A DNA stretch of 64,000 nt from Campylobacter concisus (GTDB taxonomy: Bacteria; Campylobacterota; Campylobacteria; Campylobacterales; Campylobacteraceae): positions 55,794-119,793 of the forward strand of contig NZ_CP021643.1 of assembly GCF_003048375.1 (NCBI RefSeq), read 5' to 3'. Positions 10,121 through 17,370 of the stretch are shown piece by piece (the first letter of the stretch is position 1; every line of letters starts with the position of its first letter). The notes under the pieces were generated by a model, which saw only the letters and a program-made list of their open reading frames with translations, searched no databases and was not told where the DNA came from. The translations under genes were made by a program, and so were the position numbers.

Positions 10121-10847
10121 TGGTAACACCTAGCTCATAGTATTTAATTCCTAGTGGGTTTATAGGTGAATTATGTGTAAGATCAAAGAACCCTTTTGCT
10201 CTGATTTGAATAGTTCCCTCTTTCTTCTCATAGTTGTTTAAAACGGCGTTATAAACAAAGGTATTAACCATTGCATTTACAGTTATTTCAAAGGTTTGCT
10301 CTTTGTCGTTCCACTCGTAGTTTATGACTGATGAATTATAAGGCACTATTTGATCTGGCAAGGTATCTTCTTTGATTGCCTGAACCGCACCAGTAAGAAG
10401 TGTTTTAAAATACCCAAAAGCATTTGGATATTTATCATTATTTAAAGCCATGAAATTTTTACCAAATTCATTAAATGGAGCATAACTATCAAATAGCTCG
10501 TCAGCATTGTTTATTTTGATACGATAGTTATTTGTAAGCTTTTGAGCATCTATGATTAGATAGTTCATAAGGTTATTTTTGATCGCACTTTGGAAGCTAG
10601 TGTTTGCTGAAGCGTCAATTCTTGTCTTCTCTCCAAGCATGACTTGACCATTTTGACCTAAAAAGACAACCCCAGATACCTCTTTTTTTAAAAGGTCTTT
10701 GATCTCTTCGTTTTGTGCTTCCATCGCAGAAGTTGCCAAAAAAACAAAAACTACTATGGCTATATTAGATAGCCATACCAGCCACCAGTTTAGCATAAAA
10801 AAATTCTTTATCTTCTCAACAAGTGAAGTTTTGTTTTTAATCTCCAT
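10104..10847 (-). CDS. VirB8-like type IV secretion inner-membrane protein
   Basis: 247 residues with a short cytoplasmic N-terminus, one membrane segment near residues 20-42 (WWLVWLSNIAIVVFVFLA), and a periplasmic domain of about 200 residues ending in a beta-rich stretch with NPLGIKYYEL. VirB8, TrbF and DotI proteins have this topology and often finish with NPLG followed by a short strand. VirB8-class proteins assemble the inner-membrane platform of conjugation systems. Neighbours on both sides are exported or hypothetical proteins of the same operon. Assignment rests on topology plus the terminal motif. Confidence 0.6.
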   Translation of the reverse strand: MEIKNKTSLVEKIKNFFMLNWWLVWLSNIAIVVFVFLATSAMEAQNEEIKDLLKKEVSGVVFLGQNGQVMLGEKTRIDASANTSFQSAIKNNLMNYLIIDAQKLTNNYRIKINNADELFDSYAPFNEFGKNFMALNNDKYPNAFGYFKTLLTGAVQAIKEDTLPDQIVPYNSSVINYEWNDKEQTFEITVNAMVNTFVYNAVLNNYEKKEGTIQIRAKGFFDLTHNSPINPLGIKYYELGVTNASKK

Positions 10848-10864
10848 TTTTTCTCCTTCAGTCC

Positions 10865-11614
10865 TTATTTTATCTCATATTGCTTTAGTCTATCAAAGGC
10901 TATTTTTTGTGTTTTGTTGGCATTTTGGCTAATTAGTAACGCCTGCTGTCTATTTTCTTCGCTCTTTTGCATAAAATGTGCGAAGCATTCTTCCAGGTAT
11001 TCTCTTCTCTCAAAATTTTCGTTTATTAAATCTTTTGTTCTTTTGTTCTTTTTATATAAATAACTATTAGCTACTTCAACTGGCGTTCTTCTTTTTTTAC
11101 CATTACCATTGCTTATTGTAGAAAAAAAGAGGGTGTCGATCTTATAAAAACCAATGCTTGATCTTTTAGGCTCATTATATATTGCAGCATACTTATCTTT
11201 TAGGGTTTCTTCAATCTCGCTAGGATTTTGTAAATTTAGCCTAGAAGACAAGAACTCTTGCATAAGCCTATAAAGCTGTCTAAATTCTTCTTGCTTTTGA
11301 TCGCTTATAAATTTTAACTTTTCATCAAAAAATTCATCAATTACTTCGGCATAGCTGATTGCTTGCGATGGATTGATTAGCCTTTTTTGTGATAAAAATA
11401 ATAAAGACGTCTTTTTGTTAAGAGGCAACTGCTTATTTTTTATAGGACTAAAAACAGCCGTAGTCATTCGCATTGGCAAATGTGGGACTAACTCAAAGAC
11501 GTTTTGTGGCTTAATATAGCTATTTTCTACCCTAGGGTAATCAATGCTACCGCTCATATACTCTATTTGCAACTTATTCATTGCTTTTTTTACTTCTCGC
11601 TTAAAGTTTCCCAT
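10865..11614 (-). CDS. Hypothetical cytoplasmic protein in secretion operon
   Basis: 249 residues starting at MGNFKREV, chosen because a GGAGAGAAG Shine-Dalgarno immediately precedes it. Earlier in-frame starts would overlap the upstream gene further. It is basic, with no signal peptide or membrane span, and rich in Lys/Arg/Glu helices toward the C-terminus. I do not recognise the family. It sits between a 518-residue unknown and the VirB8-like gene, so an accessory or substrate-handling role is possible but unsupported. Confidence 0.55.
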   Translation of the reverse strand: MGNFKREVKKAMNKLQIEYMSGSIDYPRVENSYIKPQNVFELVPHLPMRMTTAVFSPIKNKQLPLNKKTSLLFLSQKRLINPSQAISYAEVIDEFFDEKLKFISDQKQEEFRQLYRLMQEFLSSRLNLQNPSEIEETLKDKYAAIYNEPKRSSIGFYKIDTLFFSTISNGNGKKRRTPVEVANSYLYKKNKRTKDLINENFERREYLEECFAHFMQKSEENRQQALLISQNANKTQKIAFDRLKQYEIK

Positions 11615-13146
11615 CTTCTCTCTCCAAAACATTCTGAGATTAACGTCCCCAACTCTTTTACAAGCGTTTCATAGTTGTTTTTATAATCTCTTGGCTTGTT
11701 GGCCGCATTAAAAATATTGACTAGATCGTTTTTATAGCTGCCAGTTTCAAGCAATTCATAATCTATTGGATAAAATCCATTCTCTAGTTCGCTCACCATA
11801 TTATTTACTATTGCTCTTGTAAATTCCCTGATACCTGGAGCAATATTTTTCTTACGCTGGTTTTCCATCTCATCAAAGGTATCTCTTAGAATATCTCTAA
11901 ATTTATCTCTCTTTGTGGCAATTAGCTTTAACATGTATTCAGTCATTAAGCTCTCATAGTAATATCTACCATTGCCTATAAGGTTAGTTAAAGCAGTTCC
12001 ATTTGACATTTCATTATATTGTGCATTGTGGATAATTTTAAATATGTCATCAATCTTTTTTATTAGATCTTCGCTCTTATGTTCTGTATATAGTATTAAA
12101 AAATCTATCATTTCATTCATTCTAATTGTTCTAATAAAGTCAGAAGCATGCTTAAAATGTGCCTGCTTAGATAAAGCTTCAAAAATAATTAGATCAAATA
12201 AATTTGACATAACGCCAAATACATTTTTGCTATGTTCTGCATCAGAATTACTACCCCAAAAACTTCTTCCGTATTTGAAATAAGCAAAATGTAATTTATC
12301 CTTTGCATCTTGGGCTGCTGCAATAGATGTGTAATACCCACTTTCGGTCGTGCTGAAGTATGGTAATATAAAAATTCTTTCGTTGCTTAGATATTTCTCA
12401 CTGCTAAAGATATTTTTTAGCTTCTCCAAATTGCTCGACGCTCTTACATCACTTGATGTCATTTTTTCAACCAATTTGTCGAATAAATTTGTTGTATCTT
12501 CTAAGACATTATTTTTGTCTTTAATGGAGTGTTCTTTGATTTTTCTAAGGGCTTGTATAAGGATACGATCCCACTTAGTTTCTACAAAAGTAGATACAAA
12601 TTCTTCTAATTTCTGACTTTTGATCTTTATTAGCTCTTTCATAAAGTCTTTTGGGCCAAGCTCTGATTTGTTTTGAAAGAAATCCGCAATGGAGTAGATA
12701 ATAGTGTAATAATCCTTTCCAAGCTCGTTTATAAAGCCATAATTTTCTTCAAAAAAGGCTTTATAATCAGAATTATCTTGTCCATCTAGCTTTGAATAGA
12801 TTATATGGAATAAAAAAAATGGTCTAAACATCACAAGGTAGTAATATAAATTTTCTTGATCATTACTATCTTGCACGTCAGCAATTTTTGTGTCTAGTTG
12901 ATTGTTTTTTATTTTTATTGCCCTAGATAGTGCCATATAGAAGCATAGGAGTAAAATAGGATAAGTATTAGACCTAGTGCCAATACTTTTAAAATACCCT
13001 ACAATTTGAGCGTCATATTTATTTAAAACATTACCTCGTAGGGTTGCCAAATCTAATCCGTCCTTAACTATTGCTCCAACGTATGATTGCTCGATCAAAT
13101 AGTCTAAAAAATTACCAGTAGATTTTGGCTTATTGGTGTTTAGCAA
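11590..13146 (-). CDS. Hypothetical 518-residue protein in secretion operon
   Basis: A largely helical protein without a signal peptide. A hydrophobic stretch near residues 50-70 (YPILLLCFYMALSRAI) could be a buried helix or a single membrane span. There is no Walker A or B motif, so it is not the missing secretion ATPase. It overlaps the downstream gene start by about 25 bases, consistent with coupling. Function unknown. Confidence 0.55.
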   Translation of the reverse strand: MLNTNKPKSTGNFLDYLIEQSYVGAIVKDGLDLATLRGNVLNKYDAQIVGYFKSIGTRSNTYPILLLCFYMALSRAIKIKNNQLDTKIADVQDSNDQENLYYYLVMFRPFFLFHIIYSKLDGQDNSDYKAFFEENYGFINELGKDYYTIIYSIADFFQNKSELGPKDFMKELIKIKSQKLEEFVSTFVETKWDRILIQALRKIKEHSIKDKNNVLEDTTNLFDKLVEKMTSSDVRASSNLEKLKNIFSSEKYLSNERIFILPYFSTTESGYYTSIAAAQDAKDKLHFAYFKYGRSFWGSNSDAEHSKNVFGVMSNLFDLIIFEALSKQAHFKHASDFIRTIRMNEMIDFLILYTEHKSEDLIKKIDDIFKIIHNAQYNEMSNGTALTNLIGNGRYYYESLMTEYMLKLIATKRDKFRDILRDTFDEMENQRKKNIAPGIREFTRAIVNNMVSELENGFYPIDYELLETGSYKNDLVNIFNAANKPRDYKNNYETLVKELGTLISECFGERRWETLSEK

Positions 13147-13155
13147 AGCAAAACC

Positions 13156-13569
13156 TTATTCTTGCTTTGAAAGCATTAAATTTAACTCGTTTTCTATGCT
13201 TAAAATTTCGCCTTCTAGCTTTTTGCTATCAGATATGATCTTTTCAACAGCAAATTCTTTTTGAGCATAGTCGCTAATAGCCGTTCTTAAAAAGGCTACG
13301 TTTTGCCTTAATGCCAAAATAGCATTATTGTAACTATACAAAACTCCAACCAGTTTTGAATATTGTTCCATCTTGGTTGATAGAATTCTAGTTGGAGTTT
13401 CTATGTTTGTTTTTCTTGTGGTCTTAAAGTATTGTTCTGTTTGTTTTACTGCCATTTCTAATGCTGTTTGCACCTGGGCGCATGTTGCTGCACTATTATA
13501 GTTATTAATAGTGCAAGCACCAAACAATGAATTCGCCAAAAAAATACTTACTAGAACAATCTTTTTCAT
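13156..13569 (-). CDS. Small secreted protein, possible VirB5-like
   Basis: 137 residues starting at MKKIVLVS, one base after the stop of the upstream gene; longer starts would run back into that gene. There is a clear signal peptide to about FGA, then two Cys within the first 20 mature residues and a long helical body ending in a coiled-coil-like segment. Size, export and helical content fit minor pilus (VirB5/TraC-like) proteins, but I see no diagnostic motif. Confidence 0.55.
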   Translation of the reverse strand: MKKIVLVSIFLANSLFGACTINNYNSAATCAQVQTALEMAVKQTEQYFKTTRKTNIETPTRILSTKMEQYSKLVGVLYSYNNAILALRQNVAFLRTAISDYAQKEFAVEKIISDSKKLEGEILSIENELNLMLSKQE

Positions 13570-13570
13570 A

Positions 13571-15145
13571 TTAAATTCCAGGAACTGATACGCCACCTAC
13601 ATCGCCAGTGCCAGTGCCAGTGCTACCACTATTTAAGATTTGATTTACGACGTTACTAGCCTCTTGTCTTGCATCTTTTACTGAATTAGTTATTTCAGCC
13701 AAAGCAGCTGTCGCATAAAATGGTGTAGAACACTCTTTTATTTTTGCAAAAGATATTCTTGCTAGCTCTTTTTTAGCTTCAGTGATTTTGGTCATGTAAG
13801 ACATTACTAGAGAATTTTTCATATCTTGCTTTTGTGCTTCTGCAATAAAATAACCACGCTTTGAAGGCAATAATCTATTGAGCGCGTTTTGTGATGTATC
13901 TTTAATCTTGTCTGGATAGATTGTTTCTAGCGCACTTAGCATCATAGCACCCTCTTCCTCAGCTGTTTTAACATAGTTAGCCTCTAAGCTTTGTGCTGTT
14001 GTGCTTCCAGTTTTTCCTGATTGACTAGCAAAATATCTTTGCTGACATCTTTTAGCATTTTCAAGTGATGTTTCTTTGTAGCAGTTTGTATTCGCTACTA
14101 AATCGCTTGTAATTTCACTTTCTATTGTTGTTGATTTTGCAAAAGATGGCGATGTTGCTTTAGATAATTGCTGTGCAGTTTTAACCCTATTGTCAAAAAT
14201 TTCTGACTCCGTAGGTCTTGTCTGATTAGCAGGCGAGCATATATCATAATAGTATTGCAACTTGCGCTTTACATTATTATCATCAAGATTTTTTAGCCCA
14301 GTTAGCGGAAACTGCTTCATACACTGAGCAATTACATCAGCTGCGGCCGAACTCTCTCCAGTTTTAGCATCGATAAAATTTGAATAGATAAGAGAAAAAT
14401 TATCCATGCTCTCATTAGTATATTCACCATAAGCATTTTTTTGATTTCTGTTCTTGGTGCCAGAGCCTAAGAAGCATTTGTTGTCAGATTTTGTATTATC
14501 GCTACCAGTGTGGATATCTCCGCCAGTAATAGGGAAATACTTGTCTGATCCAGTAAGAATATTATTTAATGGATCTTGAACCCTATTTCTTACCGCATCT
14601 TTTACTTTATTCTTGGCTTCATCAGTCATTTTACCAAATTCTTCTTTGCCATCACCTATTACTTCATCAACTTTTTCATCAAACATCTTACAAAATTCGG
14701 TTAAGAAGTTATCTTGGCAAACGTTCAAGTCAGCTGACACGGTGCAAACTCCAAGATCAAGGCCGTTATTTAAAATTCCTAAGAGCTTATTTACTCCACT
14801 TGTCAAAGCCCCTGCTGCGCTACCGCAAATGCCAGAATTGCCAACATTAAAATCAGGTAAAGAGCAAGTAGCCTTTAGGTGATCAACGCCATATTTCGTG
14901 GTTTGGCTTCTTAGACTATTATTGAGTAAATTTGTTATAGTGTTGGTAATACCGCCACTACCTAGGCCACCTAGCCCACCAACGCCATTTAATATATTAC
15001 CTACCATGTCGCTTGTTGAGCCGCCAATATTGCCTATCTTATCAATAGTGCTACTACCCATATTTGCCCAATCTGACATACTAGCTGATGAAAGGGTTGT
15101 GAGTAGTGCAACCGATAAAATTATTTTTGAAGTAGATTTGAACAT
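13571..15145 (-). CDS. Cysteine-rich secreted protein of secretion operon
   Basis: 524 residues with a signal peptide (about 1-22), then a Gly/Ser/Asn-rich segment and a Cys-rich first half (Cys near residues 92, 106, 138, 144, 151). The second half is helical with a few more Cys. The C-terminus is a Gly/Thr/Ser-rich tail. Exported Cys-rich proteins of this length occur in F-type mating-pair stabilisation (TraN, TraU, TraH classes), but no family motif is clear. It overlaps the upstream gene by 25 bases. Confidence 0.55.
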   Translation of the reverse strand: MFKSTSKIILSVALLTTLSSASMSDWANMGSSTIDKIGNIGGSTSDMVGNILNGVGGLGGLGSGGITNTITNLLNNSLRSQTTKYGVDHLKATCSLPDFNVGNSGICGSAAGALTSGVNKLLGILNNGLDLGVCTVSADLNVCQDNFLTEFCKMFDEKVDEVIGDGKEEFGKMTDEAKNKVKDAVRNRVQDPLNNILTGSDKYFPITGGDIHTGSDNTKSDNKCFLGSGTKNRNQKNAYGEYTNESMDNFSLIYSNFIDAKTGESSAAADVIAQCMKQFPLTGLKNLDDNNVKRKLQYYYDICSPANQTRPTESEIFDNRVKTAQQLSKATSPSFAKSTTIESEITSDLVANTNCYKETSLENAKRCQQRYFASQSGKTGSTTAQSLEANYVKTAEEEGAMMLSALETIYPDKIKDTSQNALNRLLPSKRGYFIAEAQKQDMKNSLVMSYMTKITEAKKELARISFAKIKECSTPFYATAALAEITNSVKDARQEASNVVNQILNSGSTGTGTGDVGGVSVPGI

Positions 15146-15852
15146 CTTTCGTCCCCCGAAATGCTTTTACAAAAAGTTTTATAATCTGTTTCGTTCTTAA
15201 AATATGTCTTATATCCACTTGGAGTTTCGGCATATTTCATACCTGAAGCGTCAAGCACTCTCTTTATTCTCTCAGTTTTTGGGAAAGTTTGAGAGCTTTC
15301 TTTCATAATAGATATAGGGCTTGTAGCTTCTATTGAATTATCAGCCACTGGCAATATTGAATTATATAATGGCTGTTGAGTTTGCGAACCAGCTCCTATC
15401 TCGCTTGGGCTATAAGGTGCGACGACACCATTGTTGTTGCCATTTATAGTATTGTAGTTTGTCTGAGATGCTTGTTCGATCTCAGGTAAAATAAATATAT
15501 CCTCTATTGAAAGTCTTTCTTTTACTTCTGGAGCTTCCATCTGGATAATATATTGTCCCTCGGCATTTCTTGTTCTATATACTCTTGGGAAAGTAATCTT
15601 ATTGCTTTCCATGTAGTATTTACCAGCCTCATAGCTATCAATTATTGATCTATACTTCTGAGTTTGTCTGATTAGATCAAGCACTGCTTTTTCATAGCCA
15701 GCTTTATAAAATTTCTCGCTAGCATCGTTGTAGCCCTTTTGGTAGTAGAAATTTTGTATTTCAGTGATGTCCTTTAAAGCAGGACTTTCAGCAGCATTTA
15801 GTATGCTAGCACTGGCGAAGCATACTGAAAATAGCAACATTTTTGTTTTCAT
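15121..15852 (-). CDS. Secreted protein, first gene of the 9.7-15.9 kb operon
   Basis: 243 residues with a signal peptide ending near LNAAES. The mature part begins with a Tyr-rich helix (YYQKGYNDASEKFYKAGYEKA). A Ser/Gln/Asn-rich linker follows around residues 130-180, and the C-terminal 50 residues carry two Cys. Family unknown. It is the promoter-proximal gene of the minus-strand operon and diverges from the gene at 16028. Confidence 0.55.
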   Translation of the reverse strand: MKTKMLLFSVCFASASILNAAESPALKDITEIQNFYYQKGYNDASEKFYKAGYEKAVLDLIRQTQKYRSIIDSYEAGKYYMESNKITFPRVYRTRNAEGQYIIQMEAPEVKERLSIEDIFILPEIEQASQTNYNTINGNNNGVVAPYSPSEIGAGSQTQQPLYNSILPVADNSIEATSPISIMKESSQTFPKTERIKRVLDASGMKYAETPSGYKTYFKNETDYKTFCKSISGDERCSNLLQK

Positions 15853-16027
15853 TTTTTCGGCCTTATAAAAATTTTCGTTAATTATAACAAAAATTAGATT
15901 AAAAAAGATTTTTTATACTTAAAACATACTAATTTTTATTTTTTTGTGTCAAAAAAGTAAAAAAACTATTTTTTTAAAAAAACTTTTAGTGTATAATTGA
16001 GGGACATAAAAATTAAGGAGTATTTAA
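15853..16027. promoter_or_regulatory. Divergent promoter region
   Basis: A 175-base AT-rich gap between divergent genes. On the plus strand TTTTAGTGTATAAT (TATAAT at 15992-15997) matches the Campylobacter sigma-70 pattern of a -10 box with upstream T-rich and TG elements. AAGGAG at 16015-16020 serves the GTG start at 16028. The minus-strand promoter is not clear within the AT-rich sequence. Confidence 0.6.
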
Positions 16028-16276
16028 GTGATAGAACAACCAGAACTTACGAGAGAGATGATCACTTCTTTCGTAGTAAGCGTAATTGTTATTATTTTTA
16101 TAGTAAAGCTTGCTTTTAAGGCAATAAATGCCATGGAGCTTTGGCTTAAAGTCTTAAAAATAAGAAGATTGGCCAAAAAGACGAATTTAGACAACTACAC
16201 TCTAAAAACCAATGAAAAAGGTATGCCAGTTTTGTTGGTTCATAGAGATAGCCCAGATAAAATATTTATAATCTAA
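16028..16276 (+). CDS. Small single-span membrane protein
   Basis: 82 residues from a GTG start with AAGGAG upstream. One hydrophobic helix (about residues 14-33) is followed by a basic segment (LKIRRLAKK) and a short soluble tail. It is expressed from the promoter at 15992 with the next gene. Likely an inner-membrane accessory protein. No family recognised. Confidence 0.55.
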   Translation: MIEQPELTREMITSFVVSVIVIIFIVKLAFKAINAMELWLKVLKIRRLAKKTNLDNYTLKTNEKGMPVLLVHRDSPDKIFII

Positions 16277-16300
16277 AAACCATAAAGGAGATCCATTAAG

Positions 16301-16969
16301 ATGAAAAAGCAAATTTTAGCTTCAGTCTTAGCCAGCGTGTTGGCCACAAGTAGCGTATATGCTTGGGGCTTTGGAGGAAGCAGTAAAGAAAAGCCAAATT
16401 ATGATTATAGCGCTGATAAAAAGCTTATAGAAATAAATACTAGACCAATTAGCACTGACAATGCAAAATATTGGTGTTTTGACAAAGGTAATGATTTAGG
16501 TTGTCTTTCGCTAGAAAAACTAGAAGCTTTAGAGAGTAAAGACCTTAAAAAGGTTGTAAAATTCTACGAAAAAACTATCCCAGAATACTGCTACGATAAA
16601 AAATTTGCTCCAGCTTGCAATATACCAGCCATTGATTTAATTCAACAAAAATTATCATACTATGTTAGAAATGATATTGATAATAAAACTATAAAAACTT
16701 TTTATTCTGATTATGCAAAAGCCCTTTCTGAGTCAAAAGCAGATGTAAAAATGCTTGAATATGGCTGCAATGAATTAAAAAGTGCCTATATATGTAGAGA
16801 TCTGCGCGATATGTATAAATACTTAGGCGACAAAGAAAAAACGAAAGAGTATAACGACAAAATGAAAAATGGCGATGAGAAGTGGAATTCAGTTCTTTAT
16901 GACTATAAGCACATGCGATATATCCACGGTGGTTATTCAAGCTGGTGGCTTTTAGAAAAAATAAAATAA
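16301..16969 (+). CDS. Secreted Hcp/Sel1-like cysteine-pair repeat protein
   Basis: 222 residues with a signal peptide (about 1-21). Three C-x8-C pairs appear: WCFDKGNDLGC, YCYDKKFAPAC and YGCNELKSAYIC. They are separated by helical stretches, resembling the disulfide-linked helical hairpins of Helicobacter cysteine-rich proteins and Sel1-like repeats (where C-x7-C is usual). A role in protein binding at the envelope is inferred. A strong palindromic terminator follows. Confidence 0.6.
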   Translation: MKKQILASVLASVLATSSVYAWGFGGSSKEKPNYDYSADKKLIEINTRPISTDNAKYWCFDKGNDLGCLSLEKLEALESKDLKKVVKFYEKTIPEYCYDKKFAPACNIPAIDLIQQKLSYYVRNDIDNKTIKTFYSDYAKALSESKADVKMLEYGCNELKSAYICRDLRDMYKYLGDKEKTKEYNDKMKNGDEKWNSVLYDYKHMRYIHGGYSSWWLLEKIK

Positions 16970-16997
16970 TTAAAAATAGATATTTGAAAACAGAATT

Positions 16998-17026
16998 AGC
17001 ATGTAAGAATAAAATTCTTACATGCT
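16998..17026. terminator. Perfect 13-bp palindrome, likely terminator
   Basis: AGCATGTAAGAAT at 16998-17010 is exactly complementary to 17014-17026, with an AAA loop. It ends the 16028-16969 transcript and faces a small minus-strand gene. Only a short T-run follows, so it may act in both directions. Confidence 0.75.
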
Positions 17027-17040
17027 ATAACTTTTTGCAT

Positions 17041-17235
17041 CTATTTAAAACCATAAGATAAAAGTAAAATAATTCCAACGATAGCCAGACCAATATCTAA
17101 CCTAGTAATAGGCAAACGATATCGCTCTGCTAATCCTTCCTCTTCTGATAATGCAGAAAAAATAAATGGTATTTCTCTAAATATCCTATAGCTTTTTTGT
17201 CTTATAACAAATTGTAATCTTCTGAACATTTTCAC
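17041..17235 (-). CDS. Small membrane protein, hypothetical
   Basis: 64 residues. The N-terminal half is basic (MKMFRRLQF), and a single hydrophobic segment lies at the C-terminus (DIGLAIVGIILLLSYGFK), a tail-anchored layout. It stands alone between two palindromic terminators, with AAAGGTGTG before the ATG as a plausible ribosome site. Real but unidentified. Confidence 0.45.
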   Translation of the reverse strand: MKMFRRLQFVIRQKSYRIFREIPFIFSALSEEEGLAERYRLPITRLDIGLAIVGIILLLSYGFK

Positions 17236-17325
17236 ACCTTTCCGCTTTTTAGCAAAACTTATTGTATCAAAAAGAGATATTTTTTATAATACTTTTTATA
17301 TTTTTCTTATATCCATATATTAAAA

Positions 17326-17361
17326 CTCTAGTATTATATGTAATTTTATATAATACTAGAG
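17326..17361. terminator. Perfect 14-bp palindrome after the polytopic gene
   Basis: CTCTAGTATTATAT (17326-17339) pairs exactly with 17348-17361 around an 8-base loop. It lies 10 bases beyond the stop codon of the minus-strand 928-residue gene, the last gene of the secretion operon. Confidence 0.75.
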
Positions 17362-17370
17362 CTATGAAAT

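Noticed and set aside
11590..13146. 518-residue protein as the missing secretion ATPase
   Set aside because: No Walker A or Walker B motif can be found, and its length and composition do not fit VirB4 or VirD4.
14569..15200. Several plus-strand frames opposite the Cys-rich secreted protein
   Set aside because: Mutually overlapping frames without ribosome sites, antisense to a gene with a signal peptide and operon context; shadows.
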